Positions 1 to 7,096 of a stretch of DNA of 13,681 nt are shown here, piece after piece; the stretch's first letter is position 1; every line of letters begins with the position of its first letter. Origin of the DNA: Eubacterium sp. Its GTDB lineage: Bacteria; Bacillota; Clostridia; Lachnospirales; Lachnospiraceae. Both the position numbers and the translations under genes were made by a program. The notes below the pieces were generated by a model. That model saw only the letters and a program-made list of their open reading frames with translations, ran no database searches and was not told where the DNA came from. The stretch covers positions 1 through 13,681 of the forward strand of contig DOVJ01000009.1 in the NCBI GenBank assembly GCA_003520145.1, given 5' to 3'.

Positions 1-815
1 ACATAGTTAGTTATATCTACGATATTGTTTATCGGTCTTATACCACTTGCAGCAAGGCGTCTCTGCATCCACTCAGGTGATGGAGCCAGCTTGATATCCT
101 TAACTACCTTAGCGCAATATCTCTTACACAATTCATTATTCTTAATCTCAACATCTATTAGCTTAGATGTCTCATCAGAAGGAGTGATATCCTTAACCTT
201 AGGAGGATTGAATTCCTTGCCAAATGTAGCTGCAGCCTCTCTTGCGATTCCTATGATCGAATAGCAGTCAACTCTGTTAGAAGTGATCTCATATTCAAAC
301 ACAGTATCATGAAGTCCAAGATATTCAACTGCATCCATACCTACAGGTGCATCTTCCGGAAGAATGTATAAACCATCCTCAGGTGCATCCGGATAAAAAT
401 CCCTAGAAGAACCAAGTTCCTCTATAGAGCACATCATACCAAAAGACTCAACGCCTCTTAACTTACCCTTCTTGATCTTAACTCCACCCTCTGGGTTTGA
501 GCCATCATGAGCTCCGGCTACTTTACCACCATCAAGTACTACAGGAACCTTAACGCCTTCAGATACATTTGGCGCACCAGTAACTATCTGAATAGTCTCA
601 GAGCCAACATTAACCTGACATATAACAAGCTTATCAGCATCAGGATGCTTTTCAGTCTTAACAACCTGACCTATGACTATCTTCTCGAGATTCTTATCGA
701 GTCTCTCAAAACCCTCTACCTTAGTTCCGGTAAGTGTCATGGCATCAGTGTATTCCTGATCGCTGACATTAAGATCTTTCACATATGCTTTAATCCACGA
801 AAGTGCTGTATTCAT
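1..815 (-). CDS. pheT: Phenylalanine--tRNA ligase beta subunit (5' part, runs off the left edge)
   Basis: This is the large subunit of the cytoplasmic (alpha-beta)2 phenylalanyl-tRNA synthetase; together with PheS it charges tRNA-Phe. The frame is open from an ATG at 815 to base 1, giving 271 complete codons of a protein usually near 800 residues, so about the first third is present. Residues about 42-150 form the EMAPII-like tRNA-binding OB fold, with HPDADKL near 57-63, GAPNV at 80-84 and SFGMMCS at 124-130. The family signature EITSNRVDCYSIIGIARE spans 176-193. The B3/B4 editing domain begins around 215, and the window ends within the conserved PINNIVDITNY segment (261-271). An AAAGGA Shine-Dalgarno site lies 7 bases before the ATG. 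It follows pheS after 20 bases and should be co-transcribed with it under the T-box. No frameshift or unusual residue is seen. Confidence 0.97.
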   Translation of the reverse strand, partial: MNTALSWIKAYVKDLNVSDQEYTDAMTLTGTKVEGFERLDKNLEKIVIGQVVKTEKHPDADKLVICQVNVGSETIQIVTGAPNVSEGVKVPVVLDGGKVAGAHDGSNPEGGVKIKKGKLRGVESFGMMCSIEELGSSRDFYPDAPEDGLYILPEDAPVGMDAVEYLGLHDTVFEYEITSNRVDCYSIIGIAREAAATFGKEFNPPKVKDITPSDETSKLIDVEIKNNELCKRYCAKVVKDIKLAPSPEWMQRRLAASGIRPINNIVDITNY

Positions 816-835
816 ATCTATATCCTTTCTATCTA

Positions 836-1855
836 TCAGAATTGTCCTAAGAATCTTACATCATTCTCATATAAGAGTCTCATATCATCTATCTCATACT
901 TAAGAAGCGCTATTCTCTCAAGTCCGACGCCAAATGCAAAGCCTGTATATTCATTACTGTCTATACCGCTCATCTCAAGAACCTTTGGATGTACCATACC
1001 GCATCCTAAGATCTCGATCCAGCCTGAACCCTTACACATACGGCAACCCTTGCCGTTACATTTGAAACAAGTAACATCCACTTCTGCACTAGGCTCTGTA
1101 AATGGGAAGTGATGAGGTCTGAACTTAACTTTAGTATCCTCACCAAAAAGTTCCCTTGCAAACTCAGCCAAAGTACCCTTAAGATCGGCAAATGTGATAT
1201 TCTTGTCGATAACAAGACCTTCTATCTGATGGAATGAAGGAGAATGAGTAGCATCAACTTCATCTGCTCTGTAAACTCTGCCAGGTGCTATAACTCTGAT
1301 AGGAAGCTTACCCTTCTCCATAATTCTTGCCTGAACAGAAGATGTCTGAGTACGAAGAAGCACATTGTTGTTGATATAGAAAGTATCCTGTTCATCCTTA
1401 GCTGGATGATTAGCAGGTATGTTAAGCGCCTCGAAGTTATAGTAATCATATTCAACTTCAGGTCCTTCCACAACCTCATAACCCATACCCACGAAGATCC
1501 TCTCAACCTCTTCAAGAGCGATTGTATTCGGATGTCTGTGACCAATCTTCTGTGTCTTAGCAGGAAGAGTAACATCTATAGTCTCAGCAGCAAGCTTAGC
1601 ATTCATAGCCTTCTTAGAAAGATCTGCCTTAACCTCATCCATATAATCCTCGATAGCCTTACGGGTATCATTAACCCACTGGCCAACACTTGGTCTTTGC
1701 TCAGCCGGAACATCCTTCATACCCTTAAGTATCTCTGTGAGCTCGCCCTTCTTACCGAGTATCTCAACCTTAATCTGATTGAGAACTTCAAGATTCTCGG
1801 CAGAATTGATTCTTTCAAGTGCCTTTTCTCTGATTGCCTGTAACTTTTCTTTCAT
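836..1855 (-). CDS. pheS: Phenylalanine--tRNA ligase alpha subunit
   Basis: This is the catalytic alpha subunit of phenylalanyl-tRNA synthetase, a class II aminoacyl-tRNA synthetase that activates phenylalanine with ATP and passes it to tRNA-Phe. It has 339 residues, the normal length for the family. The N-terminal coiled-coil tRNA-binding arm covers about residues 1-90. The catalytic domain follows: HPNTIALEEVERIF (108-121), motif 2 with the FHQIEG block (208-213), and motif 3 GFAFGVGLERIALLKY (305-320). A four-cysteine cluster (C263, C266, C271, C274), followed by GWIEILG, matches the form common in Firmicutes. An ATG four codons upstream (1867) overlaps the GGAGG at 1861-1865, so I place the start at 1855, 5 bases after that site; this gives the usual MKEKLQAIRE beginning. 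The gene is preceded by a T-box leader and followed by pheT. Confidence 0.97.
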   Translation of the reverse strand: MKEKLQAIREKALERINSAENLEVLNQIKVEILGKKGELTEILKGMKDVPAEQRPSVGQWVNDTRKAIEDYMDEVKADLSKKAMNAKLAAETIDVTLPAKTQKIGHRHPNTIALEEVERIFVGMGYEVVEGPEVEYDYYNFEALNIPANHPAKDEQDTFYINNNVLLRTQTSSVQARIMEKGKLPIRVIAPGRVYRADEVDATHSPSFHQIEGLVIDKNITFADLKGTLAEFARELFGEDTKVKFRPHHFPFTEPSAEVDVTCFKCNGKGCRMCKGSGWIEILGCGMVHPKVLEMSGIDSNEYTGFAFGVGLERIALLKYEIDDMRLLYENDVRFLGQF

Positions 1856-1860
1856 ATAAG

Positions 1861-1865
1861 CCTCC
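1861..1865 (-). promoter_or_regulatory. Ribosome binding site that fixes the pheS start
   Basis: On the minus strand this reads GGAGG, 5 bases before the ATG at 1855. The in-frame ATG at 1867 overlaps this site and cannot be the main start. Confidence 0.85.
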
Positions 1866-1909
1866 ATTAAGATTTTTCTTATTCAAGTCTTTCCCCATTA
1901 TTAAACGAT

Positions 1910-1941
1910 AAAAAAACTTCCTCCCTCTACAAGGGACGAAG
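1910..1941 (-). terminator. Intrinsic terminator of the pheST T-box leader
   Basis: On the minus strand the arm CTTCGTCCCT (1941-1932) faces AGGGAGGAAG (1926-1917) across a 5-base loop. It forms CTTC/GAAG and TCCCT/AGGGA pairs around a single G-G mismatch, followed by seven T's (1916-1910). The 5' arm contains the standard T-box terminator-side sequence, so this hairpin competes with the antiterminator built on the T-box motif at 1961-1949. Confidence 0.93.
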
Positions 1942-2156
1942 TAATTTCCGCGGTACCACCCTAATTTTCATAGCATAGACTATGAACACTTAATATGCTT
2001 TACGCGCACAACACGGCACCCCCTACTTGATTCAAGGGCACGGCTAACATGTGAAATTCATATATACGCCTTATGTAGGTCTCTCACCAGCCGACCTCTC
2101 TCTGTATCATGTGCGTATAACTACTATGCATGATCATCGCCTTTAATATCAAACTA
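1910..2156 (-). ncRNA. T-box riboswitch leader, Phe specifier (UUC)
   Basis: This leader senses uncharged tRNA-Phe and controls pheST by antitermination. The core T-box motif GGGTGGTACCGCG lies at 1961-1949; its TGGT should pair with an ACCA tRNA end, which fits the A discriminator of tRNA-Phe. In Stem I, TATACGC (2119-2113) pairs perfectly with GCGTATA (2069-2063). The distal AGAGAG followed by a GGTC/GACC hairpin with a GGCTGGTGAGA loop lies near 2104-2078. Below that stem, AGTA on the 5' side faces GAA on the 3' side, the loop-E-like specifier arrangement, and TTC at 2055-2053 is the specifier codon. The start is estimated from the promoter's -10 box. The leader ends at the terminator, 54 bases before the pheS ATG. 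Confidence 0.93.
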
Positions 2157-2162
2157 AATTAC

Positions 2163-2191
2163 ATTGTATAACCAGCTTTTAGATTTGTCAA
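2163..2191 (-). promoter_or_regulatory. Sigma-A-type promoter of the pheS-pheT T-box transcript
   Basis: On the minus strand a perfect -35 box TTGACA (2191-2186) is followed by exactly 17 bases and a near-perfect -10 box TACAAT (2168-2163). This predicts a transcription start near 2156, just ahead of T-box Stem I. The -35 box starts 8 bases beyond the stop codon of the MOSC-Mog gene. Confidence 0.9.
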
Positions 2192-2199
2192 GCAAAATC

Positions 2200-3147
2200 T
2201 CACATTTTATCAGAACGGCCACATTCTCCCTCTTCACCCCTCAATATGCCAATCGCATGAGGCAAAGTATCCGCGATAACCTCTAGAGATTCGATGCAAG
2301 CCTTCTTACTTCCAGGGAAATTGATAATAAGCGTATTATTTCTTATGCCGCTGACACCTCTTGATAGCATAGCTCTTTTTGTCTTAGTCATACTATAAGC
2401 TCTGATAGCCTCGCTTATACCGGGAGCCTCTCTCTTTATAACCTTACGCGTAGCTTCAGGCGTATTATCTCTCTGAGAAAAACCTGTTCCGCCTGTCGTC
2501 AGAACAAGATCAGCATCAAGAAAATCAGCATAGTACAGAAGCTTCTTTACAATCTCATCATAGTCATCACTTATAACATCATAAGCGCCTATCTCATATC
2601 CAAGTTTCACAAGCTCATCGCACAGATACATTCCACTTTCATCCACGCGCTCGCCCTTAGAACCCTTATCGCTAAGCGTAAGAACAGCCGCAACAGGGTG
2701 TCTTATATCCTCACCCATTTTTTCTATGACGAATTCATCTCCGACCTTAACCACGCCGCCGTGCAAAACCTTCGTAAATACGCCTTCTCTAGGCATGATA
2801 CAATCACCAACCATATGATATATATTACACTCTGAGTGACACTTTTTTCCAACCTGTGTAAGCACAAGAACGACCTCACCACATCTGAATACAGTGCCTA
2901 TAGGAAGAGTCTTAAAATCAATTCCCGACACAAGTATATTCTCGCCAAATGCTCCGTCACTTACGTCAGCGCCACGCTTTCTGAATTCTTCCACCTTCTC
3001 ATACGAAAGAAGACTAACTTGTCTGTGCCAGTTTCCACCATGAGCATCATCCTTTAACCCATAGCCTTCCACAACTTCACATTCGCCTATATTCTTTTTT
3101 TGAGTGCCTCTTTTTTCACTTATGCACACAGCCATAACTCTAGCCAT
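2200..3147 (-). CDS. MOSC domain fused to a Mog/MoaB-type molybdopterin adenylyltransferase
   Basis: This 315-residue protein joins two molybdenum-cofactor domains. Residues about 1-145 are a MOSC domain, with GAFGENI (65-71), a cysteine-bearing stretch GKKCHSEC (100-107) and GDCIMPREGVF (114-124). MOSC domains are linked to sulfur or molybdenum-cofactor handling, but the role of this stand-alone type is not settled. Residues about 150-315 are a Mog/MoaB/CinA-type pterin-binding domain, with LTTGGTGFSQRDNTPEAT (216-233) and PGSKKA (278-283); Mog adenylates molybdopterin before MoeA inserts metal. I chose the ATG at 3147 because AGGAGG (3159-3154) precedes it by 6 bases. Longer starts would lie inside moaA, whose stop is 2 bases upstream. 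This is the last gene of the long operon. No separate mogA or moaB is visible, so this domain is probably the operon's adenylyltransferase. Confidence 0.9.
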   Translation of the reverse strand: MARVMAVCISEKRGTQKKNIGECEVVEGYGLKDDAHGGNWHRQVSLLSYEKVEEFRKRGADVSDGAFGENILVSGIDFKTLPIGTVFRCGEVVLVLTQVGKKCHSECNIYHMVGDCIMPREGVFTKVLHGGVVKVGDEFVIEKMGEDIRHPVAAVLTLSDKGSKGERVDESGMYLCDELVKLGYEIGAYDVISDDYDEIVKKLLYYADFLDADLVLTTGGTGFSQRDNTPEATRKVIKREAPGISEAIRAYSMTKTKRAMLSRGVSGIRNNTLIINFPGSKKACIESLEVIADTLPHAIGILRGEEGECGRSDKM

Positions 3148-3149
3148 AA

Positions 3150-4118
3150 CTAACCTCCTATAGAAGACATTTTGGATTTTTCTATATCTGTACACGCATC
3201 CTCGAATCTATGAGATAACGGTTTATTATATATACTGTTTCTTATGAATTCTTTGATATCCTCATCAGATGCACCGCTTCTTAAGAGGCTTCTTAAGTCA
3301 TAACGATCATTAGAATACAGGCATGGCTTTATCTTTCCATCTGATGTAAGCCTCATCCTGTTGCATGTAGAGCAGAACTTACATGTAAGAGGATCTATAA
3401 AACCTATATCACCCGCAAATCCATCGATATGGATATATCTTGCAGGACCCGAACCGTGATACGATAGTTTATCATGATACTCGCCGAGTTCCTTTAAAGT
3501 CTCAAGAATCTCTGCCCCCTTCATACCTTCGTAATCCTTACCACACCCTATAGGCATGAGCTCTATAAAGCGAACATTGATCTTACGATCTTTAGCAATA
3601 AGTGCTAACGGTATTATGTCTCCTTCATTATATCCCTTTAGTATAAGCGAATTGATCTTAACATCAAAGCCCATATCATAACAGATATCCATTCCGGCAA
3701 GAACCTTATCAAGTGCATCTGTTCTTGTTAACCGGTGGTACATAACAGGATCAAGACTATCAAGGCTTATATTGACATGATTGACCTTATTCTTCATCAG
3801 TTCAGCGGCATGTTCAGCAAGCATAAGACCGTTAGTAGTTATTCCTATATCCTCAACACCATCTATAGACGATAGCATGGATAGAAACTTCAAAAAACCT
3901 TTTCTTACAAAGCACTCGCCTCCTGTAAGCCTTATCTTCCTTATACCACAATCACAGAATAATCCAACTATCCTTTTAATCTCTTCGAAAGTAAGAATCT
4001 CTTCATGAGTAAAGCATTCGATACCACTTTCAGGCATACAGTATATACATCTCATATTGCACTTATCAGTAAGCGAGATTCTTAGATAATCTATCTGTCT
4101 GTTATAACGATCTAACAT
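3150..4118 (-). CDS. moaA: GTP 3',8-cyclase (radical SAM, first step of molybdenum cofactor synthesis)
   Basis: MoaA converts GTP to 3',8-cyclo-7,8-dihydro-GTP with S-adenosylmethionine and two 4Fe-4S clusters; MoaC then makes cyclic pyranopterin monophosphate. The 322 residues match the family length. The radical-SAM cluster is C20-x3-C24-x2-C27. The SAM-binding GGE is at 66-68, but it reads TGGECF where most MoaA proteins have TGGEPL. The second cluster uses C249, C252 and C266, with the CNRMRLTSDGKIKPCL signature (252-267); C246 is an extra nearby cysteine. The protein ends in Gly-Gly, as MoaA enzymes typically do. I chose the ATG at 4118, 6 bases after GAGG (4128-4125), over an in-frame TTG at 4130 inside modC. 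It starts one base after the modC stop codon, so translational coupling is likely. Confidence 0.96.
   Translation of the reverse strand: MLDRYNRQIDYLRISLTDKCNMRCIYCMPESGIECFTHEEILTFEEIKRIVGLFCDCGIRKIRLTGGECFVRKGFLKFLSMLSSIDGVEDIGITTNGLMLAEHAAELMKNKVNHVNISLDSLDPVMYHRLTRTDALDKVLAGMDICYDMGFDVKINSLILKGYNEGDIIPLALIAKDRKINVRFIELMPIGCGKDYEGMKGAEILETLKELGEYHDKLSYHGSGPARYIHIDGFAGDIGFIDPLTCKFCSTCNRMRLTSDGKIKPCLYSNDRYDLRSLLRSGASDEDIKEFIRNSIYNKPLSHRFEDACTDIEKSKMSSIGG
3154..3159 (-). promoter_or_regulatory. Ribosome binding site of the MOSC-Mog gene, inside the moaA 3' end
   Basis: On the minus strand this is a full AGGAGG, 6 bases before the ATG at 3147. The same bases are the last base of the Ile codon and most of the two final Gly codons of MoaA (ATA GGA GGT TAG), so one sequence serves as coding and as ribosome binding site. 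Confidence 0.88.
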
Positions 4119-4119
4119 A

Positions 4120-5136
4120 TTATTCCTCAAAAAACATCATATCATCAACCTTCATACGTATAATAAGATCCTTAAGATCCTTTATGCGTTCATATGAAGG
4201 CTTATCCATCTCGAGCACAAGTTCATATCCACTAAGAGTCCTGACTATGACTATGAAAGAGAATACATTTTCTATACATCTTTCAACATGTCCTACCAAA
4301 GTATTATCGCCAATCCTGTCTGTGATCTCAAAGTTATGCGCTCTGTAACCAAGATACTTCTTGCCCTTGCAATCTACAGACAAAGGCGCACCAAAATCCT
4401 TGGCATAGAACTTCCCATCCTGACATATGATCTTAGAGAAGTTCTTACAACCAGTAAGCATAGCCGCCTTCACAGTCTTCGGACAAGAAAAAAGATCGTT
4501 TTTCTTAGAGTGCTCAAGTATAACACCCTTGTCCATAACTATGATCTCATCAGAGAATCTATAGACCTCATCTCTACTGTGAGACACATATATAACAGGC
4601 TTTTTCAGCTCATCAAAAAGCTCAGTAAGTTCTTTTTCAAGGCTCCACCTCAAGTGACTGTCAAGCGCGGAAAATGGCTCGTCGAATATATAAACCTTAG
4701 GATCGTTGCCTATCATACGCGCTAAGGCAACTCTCTGCTTCTGGCCGCCTGATATCTTTGTAACAGATGAATCCTTTATATCCTTTATCCTGAATTTTTC
4801 AAGAAGTTCATCTACACTGTAACCACAACTGTCCTTATAGACACACTTTATGTTTTCGATGACATTCATATTCGGAAAAAGCGCATAATCCTGGAACAAA
4901 AGCCCCACGCGACGCTTTCTTGAAGGGACATCTATTCGTGCCCTATCATCATACAGGATCTCATCATTCAACATGATACAGCCACTATCAGGCTTTTCTA
5001 TACCAGCGATACACTTGAGCGTCATACTCTTACCGCATCCCGATGGACCAAGTATCGACAGTACATGAGCATCAGACTCAACATTTATATCAAGCTCGAA
5101 TTCCTTTAGTTTTTTATGTATATTTGCCTTAAACAT
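4120..5136 (-). CDS. modC: Molybdate ABC transporter ATP-binding protein
   Basis: This is the cytoplasmic ATPase that powers molybdate import through ModB. Of 338 residues, about the first 215 form the ABC domain: Walker A GPSGCGKS (30-37), Q-loop FQDYALFP (81-88), signature SGGQKQR (129-135), Walker B VYIFDEP (148-154) followed by the D-loop SALD, and the switch histidine H186 in YVSHS. The remaining 120 or so residues occupy the place of the regulatory C-terminal domain of ModC, but I cannot confirm a Mop/TOBE fold by eye. AAGGGG (5147-5142) places the start at ATG 5136, 5 bases downstream; the in-frame GTG at 5142 overlaps that site. The start lies 2 bases after the modB stop codon. Tungstate is an alternative substrate that sequence alone does not exclude. 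Confidence 0.95.
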   Translation of the reverse strand: MFKANIHKKLKEFELDINVESDAHVLSILGPSGCGKSMTLKCIAGIEKPDSGCIMLNDEILYDDRARIDVPSRKRRVGLLFQDYALFPNMNVIENIKCVYKDSCGYSVDELLEKFRIKDIKDSSVTKISGGQKQRVALARMIGNDPKVYIFDEPFSALDSHLRWSLEKELTELFDELKKPVIYVSHSRDEVYRFSDEIIVMDKGVILEHSKKNDLFSCPKTVKAAMLTGCKNFSKIICQDGKFYAKDFGAPLSVDCKGKKYLGYRAHNFEITDRIGDNTLVGHVERCIENVFSFIVIVRTLSGYELVLEMDKPSYERIKDLKDLIIRMKVDDMMFFEE

Positions 5137-5138
5137 AT

Positions 5139-5801
5139 TCACCCCTTCTGCTCATATACTCTTTTTTCAAAGAGATTCAGCAATATGATCGACAGGAAGG
5201 ATATGATCAGCATAACAAAAGTCCATTTATAAGCAAGATTCCTGTCACCGCCCGCAACAGCTGTATATATAGCAACCGCAACAGTCTGAGTCCTGCCGGG
5301 AATATTGCCTGCAAGCATGATAGTTGCACCGAATTCACCCATAGTTCTCGCGAAGGAAAGAATCAGTCCCGCCATGATCCCAGGAAGCGCCATAGGAAGT
5401 ATGATCTTCACAAGTATCTTACCTTCACTCATACCAAGAGTTCTTGCAGCCATGACAGTATTCTTGTCGACCTGCCTTATAGCGCCTATAGATGCCCTGT
5501 ACATAAGTGGAAATGCTACGACAACCGAAGCTATTATGGCTCCCTTTATATCGAACACTATATCTATACCATGCCTCATAAGGAAACTTCCCACTTCACT
5601 TCTTCTCCCGAAGAATACAAGAAGATAAAAACCCACAACAGTAGGTGGCAGTACCAAAGGCAAAGAGAATATGCAATCAAACAAGATTCCAATCCTTTTT
5701 AGCTTAGATACCATATATGCAACTGCGATTCCCAGTACACAGGTAATCGCAGTTGCCATCAAACCAACTTTAACAGTAATAAAAAAAGGTGACCAATCCA
5801 T
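5139..5801 (-). CDS. modB: Molybdate ABC transporter permease
   Basis: This is the inner-membrane channel subunit for molybdate, 220 residues, normal for ModB. Hydrophobic segments near residues 8-31, 40-64, 86-106, 136-152 and 193-211 fit the five to six membrane helices of the family. The EAA loop that contacts the ATPase is clear at 118-145 (AARTLGMSEGKILVKIILP, then GIMAG). The conserved GEFGATIMLAGNIPGRTQT follows at 155-173. The Shine-Dalgarno site is weak (AGAGAG), so translation may lean on coupling with modA, whose stop codon is 11 bases upstream. The stop codon overlaps the leader of modC. Confidence 0.96.
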   Translation of the reverse strand: MDWSPFFITVKVGLMATAITCVLGIAVAYMVSKLKRIGILFDCIFSLPLVLPPTVVGFYLLVFFGRRSEVGSFLMRHGIDIVFDIKGAIIASVVVAFPLMYRASIGAIRQVDKNTVMAARTLGMSEGKILVKIILPMALPGIMAGLILSFARTMGEFGATIMLAGNIPGRTQTVAVAIYTAVAGGDRNLAYKWTFVMLIISFLSIILLNLFEKRVYEQKG

Positions 5802-5812
5802 AAATACTCTCT

Positions 5813-6592
5813 TTACTTAACCATACTGAAGCCATATTCTTCAAAATACTTAGATGCCTTATCACCGCTTAAGTAATCCATGAATTCCTTAGCTTCTTTT
5901 GCATGTTTACTGTCCTTTGTTACAGCCACAGGATATATAACAGGTGAAACCATATCCTTAGTTGCCGAACATACAACTTCAACCTTATCACTTACCAAAG
6001 CATCAGTAGAATATACAACTCCACAATCCACATTGCCGCTCTCAACATAAGATAGAACAGCCTTTACATCATTGCCATATACAGCCTTAGCCTTAACTTC
6101 GTCATACATATTGAGGTTCTTGAAGATCTCTGCCGCATACTGTCCAACAGGTACAGAACTCTCTTCACCAAGCGCAATCTTTCCTGCCTTAGTTTTTACA
6201 TCCTCAAAAGAAGATATCTTCTTCTCACCCTTTGGAACAATAAGAACAACCTTATTTTCAAGAAGCTCCTTAGAATCATCCTTGTTAACAAGACCTTCCT
6301 CGATAAGAGTATTCATCTGCTTCTTAGCAGCAGACATAAACACATCACATGGCGCACCTTCCTTGATCTGATTCATAAGAGTTCCTGAAGCGCCATAAGA
6401 GAATGTAAGTGTAACGTTCTCATGCTCCTTCTCATAATCAGCCTTGATCTTAGCAGTTACATCCTTCAAAGAAGCAGCCGCAAGTATCGTAAGTTCTACT
6501 TTTTCAGACTTCTTCTTATCAGACTTATTACATCCAACCATGCTAACTAACATACATACAACAAGTATTAAGCCAAATATTCTCTTTTTCAT
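5813..6592 (-). CDS. modA: Molybdate ABC transporter substrate-binding lipoprotein
   Basis: This extracytoplasmic protein captures molybdate (or tungstate) and delivers it to ModBC. It has 259 residues. A lipoprotein signal peptide runs from MKKRIF through a hydrophobic core to a lipobox-like VSMVGC, with C21 as the probable lipidated cysteine. A Lys-rich linker follows. Ligand-site motifs of the ModA family are visible: AAASL (38-42), SYGASGTL (65-72), PVGQYA (148-153) and DCGVVYSTDA (189-198), with Y194 in the usual tyrosine position. I chose ATG 6592 because AAAGGAG (6607-6601) precedes it by 8 bases and because it gives a clean signal peptide; an in-frame TTG at 6616 would add residues before the signal peptide. 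The gene sits between moaC and modB in the same operon. Confidence 0.96.
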   Translation of the reverse strand: MKKRIFGLILVVCMLVSMVGCNKSDKKKSEKVELTILAAASLKDVTAKIKADYEKEHENVTLTFSYGASGTLMNQIKEGAPCDVFMSAAKKQMNTLIEEGLVNKDDSKELLENKVVLIVPKGEKKISSFEDVKTKAGKIALGEESSVPVGQYAAEIFKNLNMYDEVKAKAVYGNDVKAVLSYVESGNVDCGVVYSTDALVSDKVEVVCSATKDMVSPVIYPVAVTKDSKHAKEAKEFMDYLSGDKASKYFEEYGFSMVK

Positions 6593-6600
6593 ATTAATAT

Positions 6601-6607
6601 CTCCTTT
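6601..6607 (-). promoter_or_regulatory. Ribosome binding site of modA, overlapping the moaC stop codon
   Basis: On the minus strand this is AAAGGAG, 8 bases before the modA ATG. The moaC stop TAA (6608-6606) shares two of its bases, which suggests coupling of moaC and modA translation. Confidence 0.8.
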
Positions 6608-7079
6608 AGAATTCAAATTCTCCTGATTTTCCTCCGGATTTAGTCATGAGATGTATATCTTTCATCACCATTCTCTTGCTTATCGCCTTACACATGTCAT
6701 ATATAGTCAGAAGCGCAACACTTACACCATGCAAGGCCTCCATCTCAACGCCTGTTTGTCCGCTCAAGCCCACTGTACAGATAGCTTTGATGCTGTATTC
6801 ATCAGGAATATATTCAAAATCAACAGTAATCTTACTAAGCATCAGCGGATGACAAAGAGGTATTATATGCGAAGTCTCCTTACATGCCATAATAGCTGCA
6901 ATCCTCGCAACTCCGAGTACATCACCTTTTTTTATCTTTTTGCCTATAACAGCTTCATAAGCCTCCTTGCCAAGCTCTATAACTCCACATGCAACAGCTT
7001 CTCTTTTTGTTATATCCTTTTGTGTAACATCAACCATGACAGCGTTACCGCTATCATCAAAATGTGTGAATTCAGACAT
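6606..7079 (-). CDS. moaC: Cyclic pyranopterin monophosphate synthase
   Basis: MoaC rearranges the MoaA product to cyclic pyranopterin monophosphate in the cytoplasm; the family is a hexamer. The protein has 157 residues from the ATG at 7079. Signatures in order are the N-terminal FDDSGNAVMVDV (7-18), the MACKETSHIIPLCHPL block (64-79) with K67 and H77, and GQTGVEMEALHGVSVALL (107-124) continuing into TIYDMCKAI with D128 and K131. The tail KSGGKSGEF (147-155) is also conserved. An earlier in-frame ATG at 7103 would overlap the end of the upstream gene; GGAGAT (7088-7083) directly before 7079 decides the start. All visible active-site residues are present. Confidence 0.97.
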   Translation of the reverse strand: MSEFTHFDDSGNAVMVDVTQKDITKREAVACGVIELGKEAYEAVIGKKIKKGDVLGVARIAAIMACKETSHIIPLCHPLMLSKITVDFEYIPDEYSIKAICTVGLSGQTGVEMEALHGVSVALLTIYDMCKAISKRMVMKDIHLMTKSGGKSGEFEF

Positions 7080-7096
7080 ATGATCTCCATTTTTTC

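Noticed and set aside
1288..1575. Minus-strand open frames nested inside other minus-strand genes (for example 1288-1575, 1006-1215, 7144-7341, 10720-10974).
   Set aside because: They are out-of-frame shadows of pheS, the MoeA paralogue and fdhA, whose own frames carry clear family motifs.
2175..2200. AGATTT...AAATCT inverted repeat after the MOSC-mog stop codon, considered as an operon terminator.
   Set aside because: The stem is six mostly A-T pairs with an 8-base loop and is followed by AAAAGC instead of a T-run. It also contains the pheST -35 box.
6593..6616. TTG at 6616 as the modA start, and equivalent non-ATG or upstream starts for moaA (4130), modC (5142), moaC (7103) and pheS (1867).
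   Set aside because: In each case a good Shine-Dalgarno site lies directly before the later ATG, and the longer versions overlap the upstream gene or the ribosome site itself.
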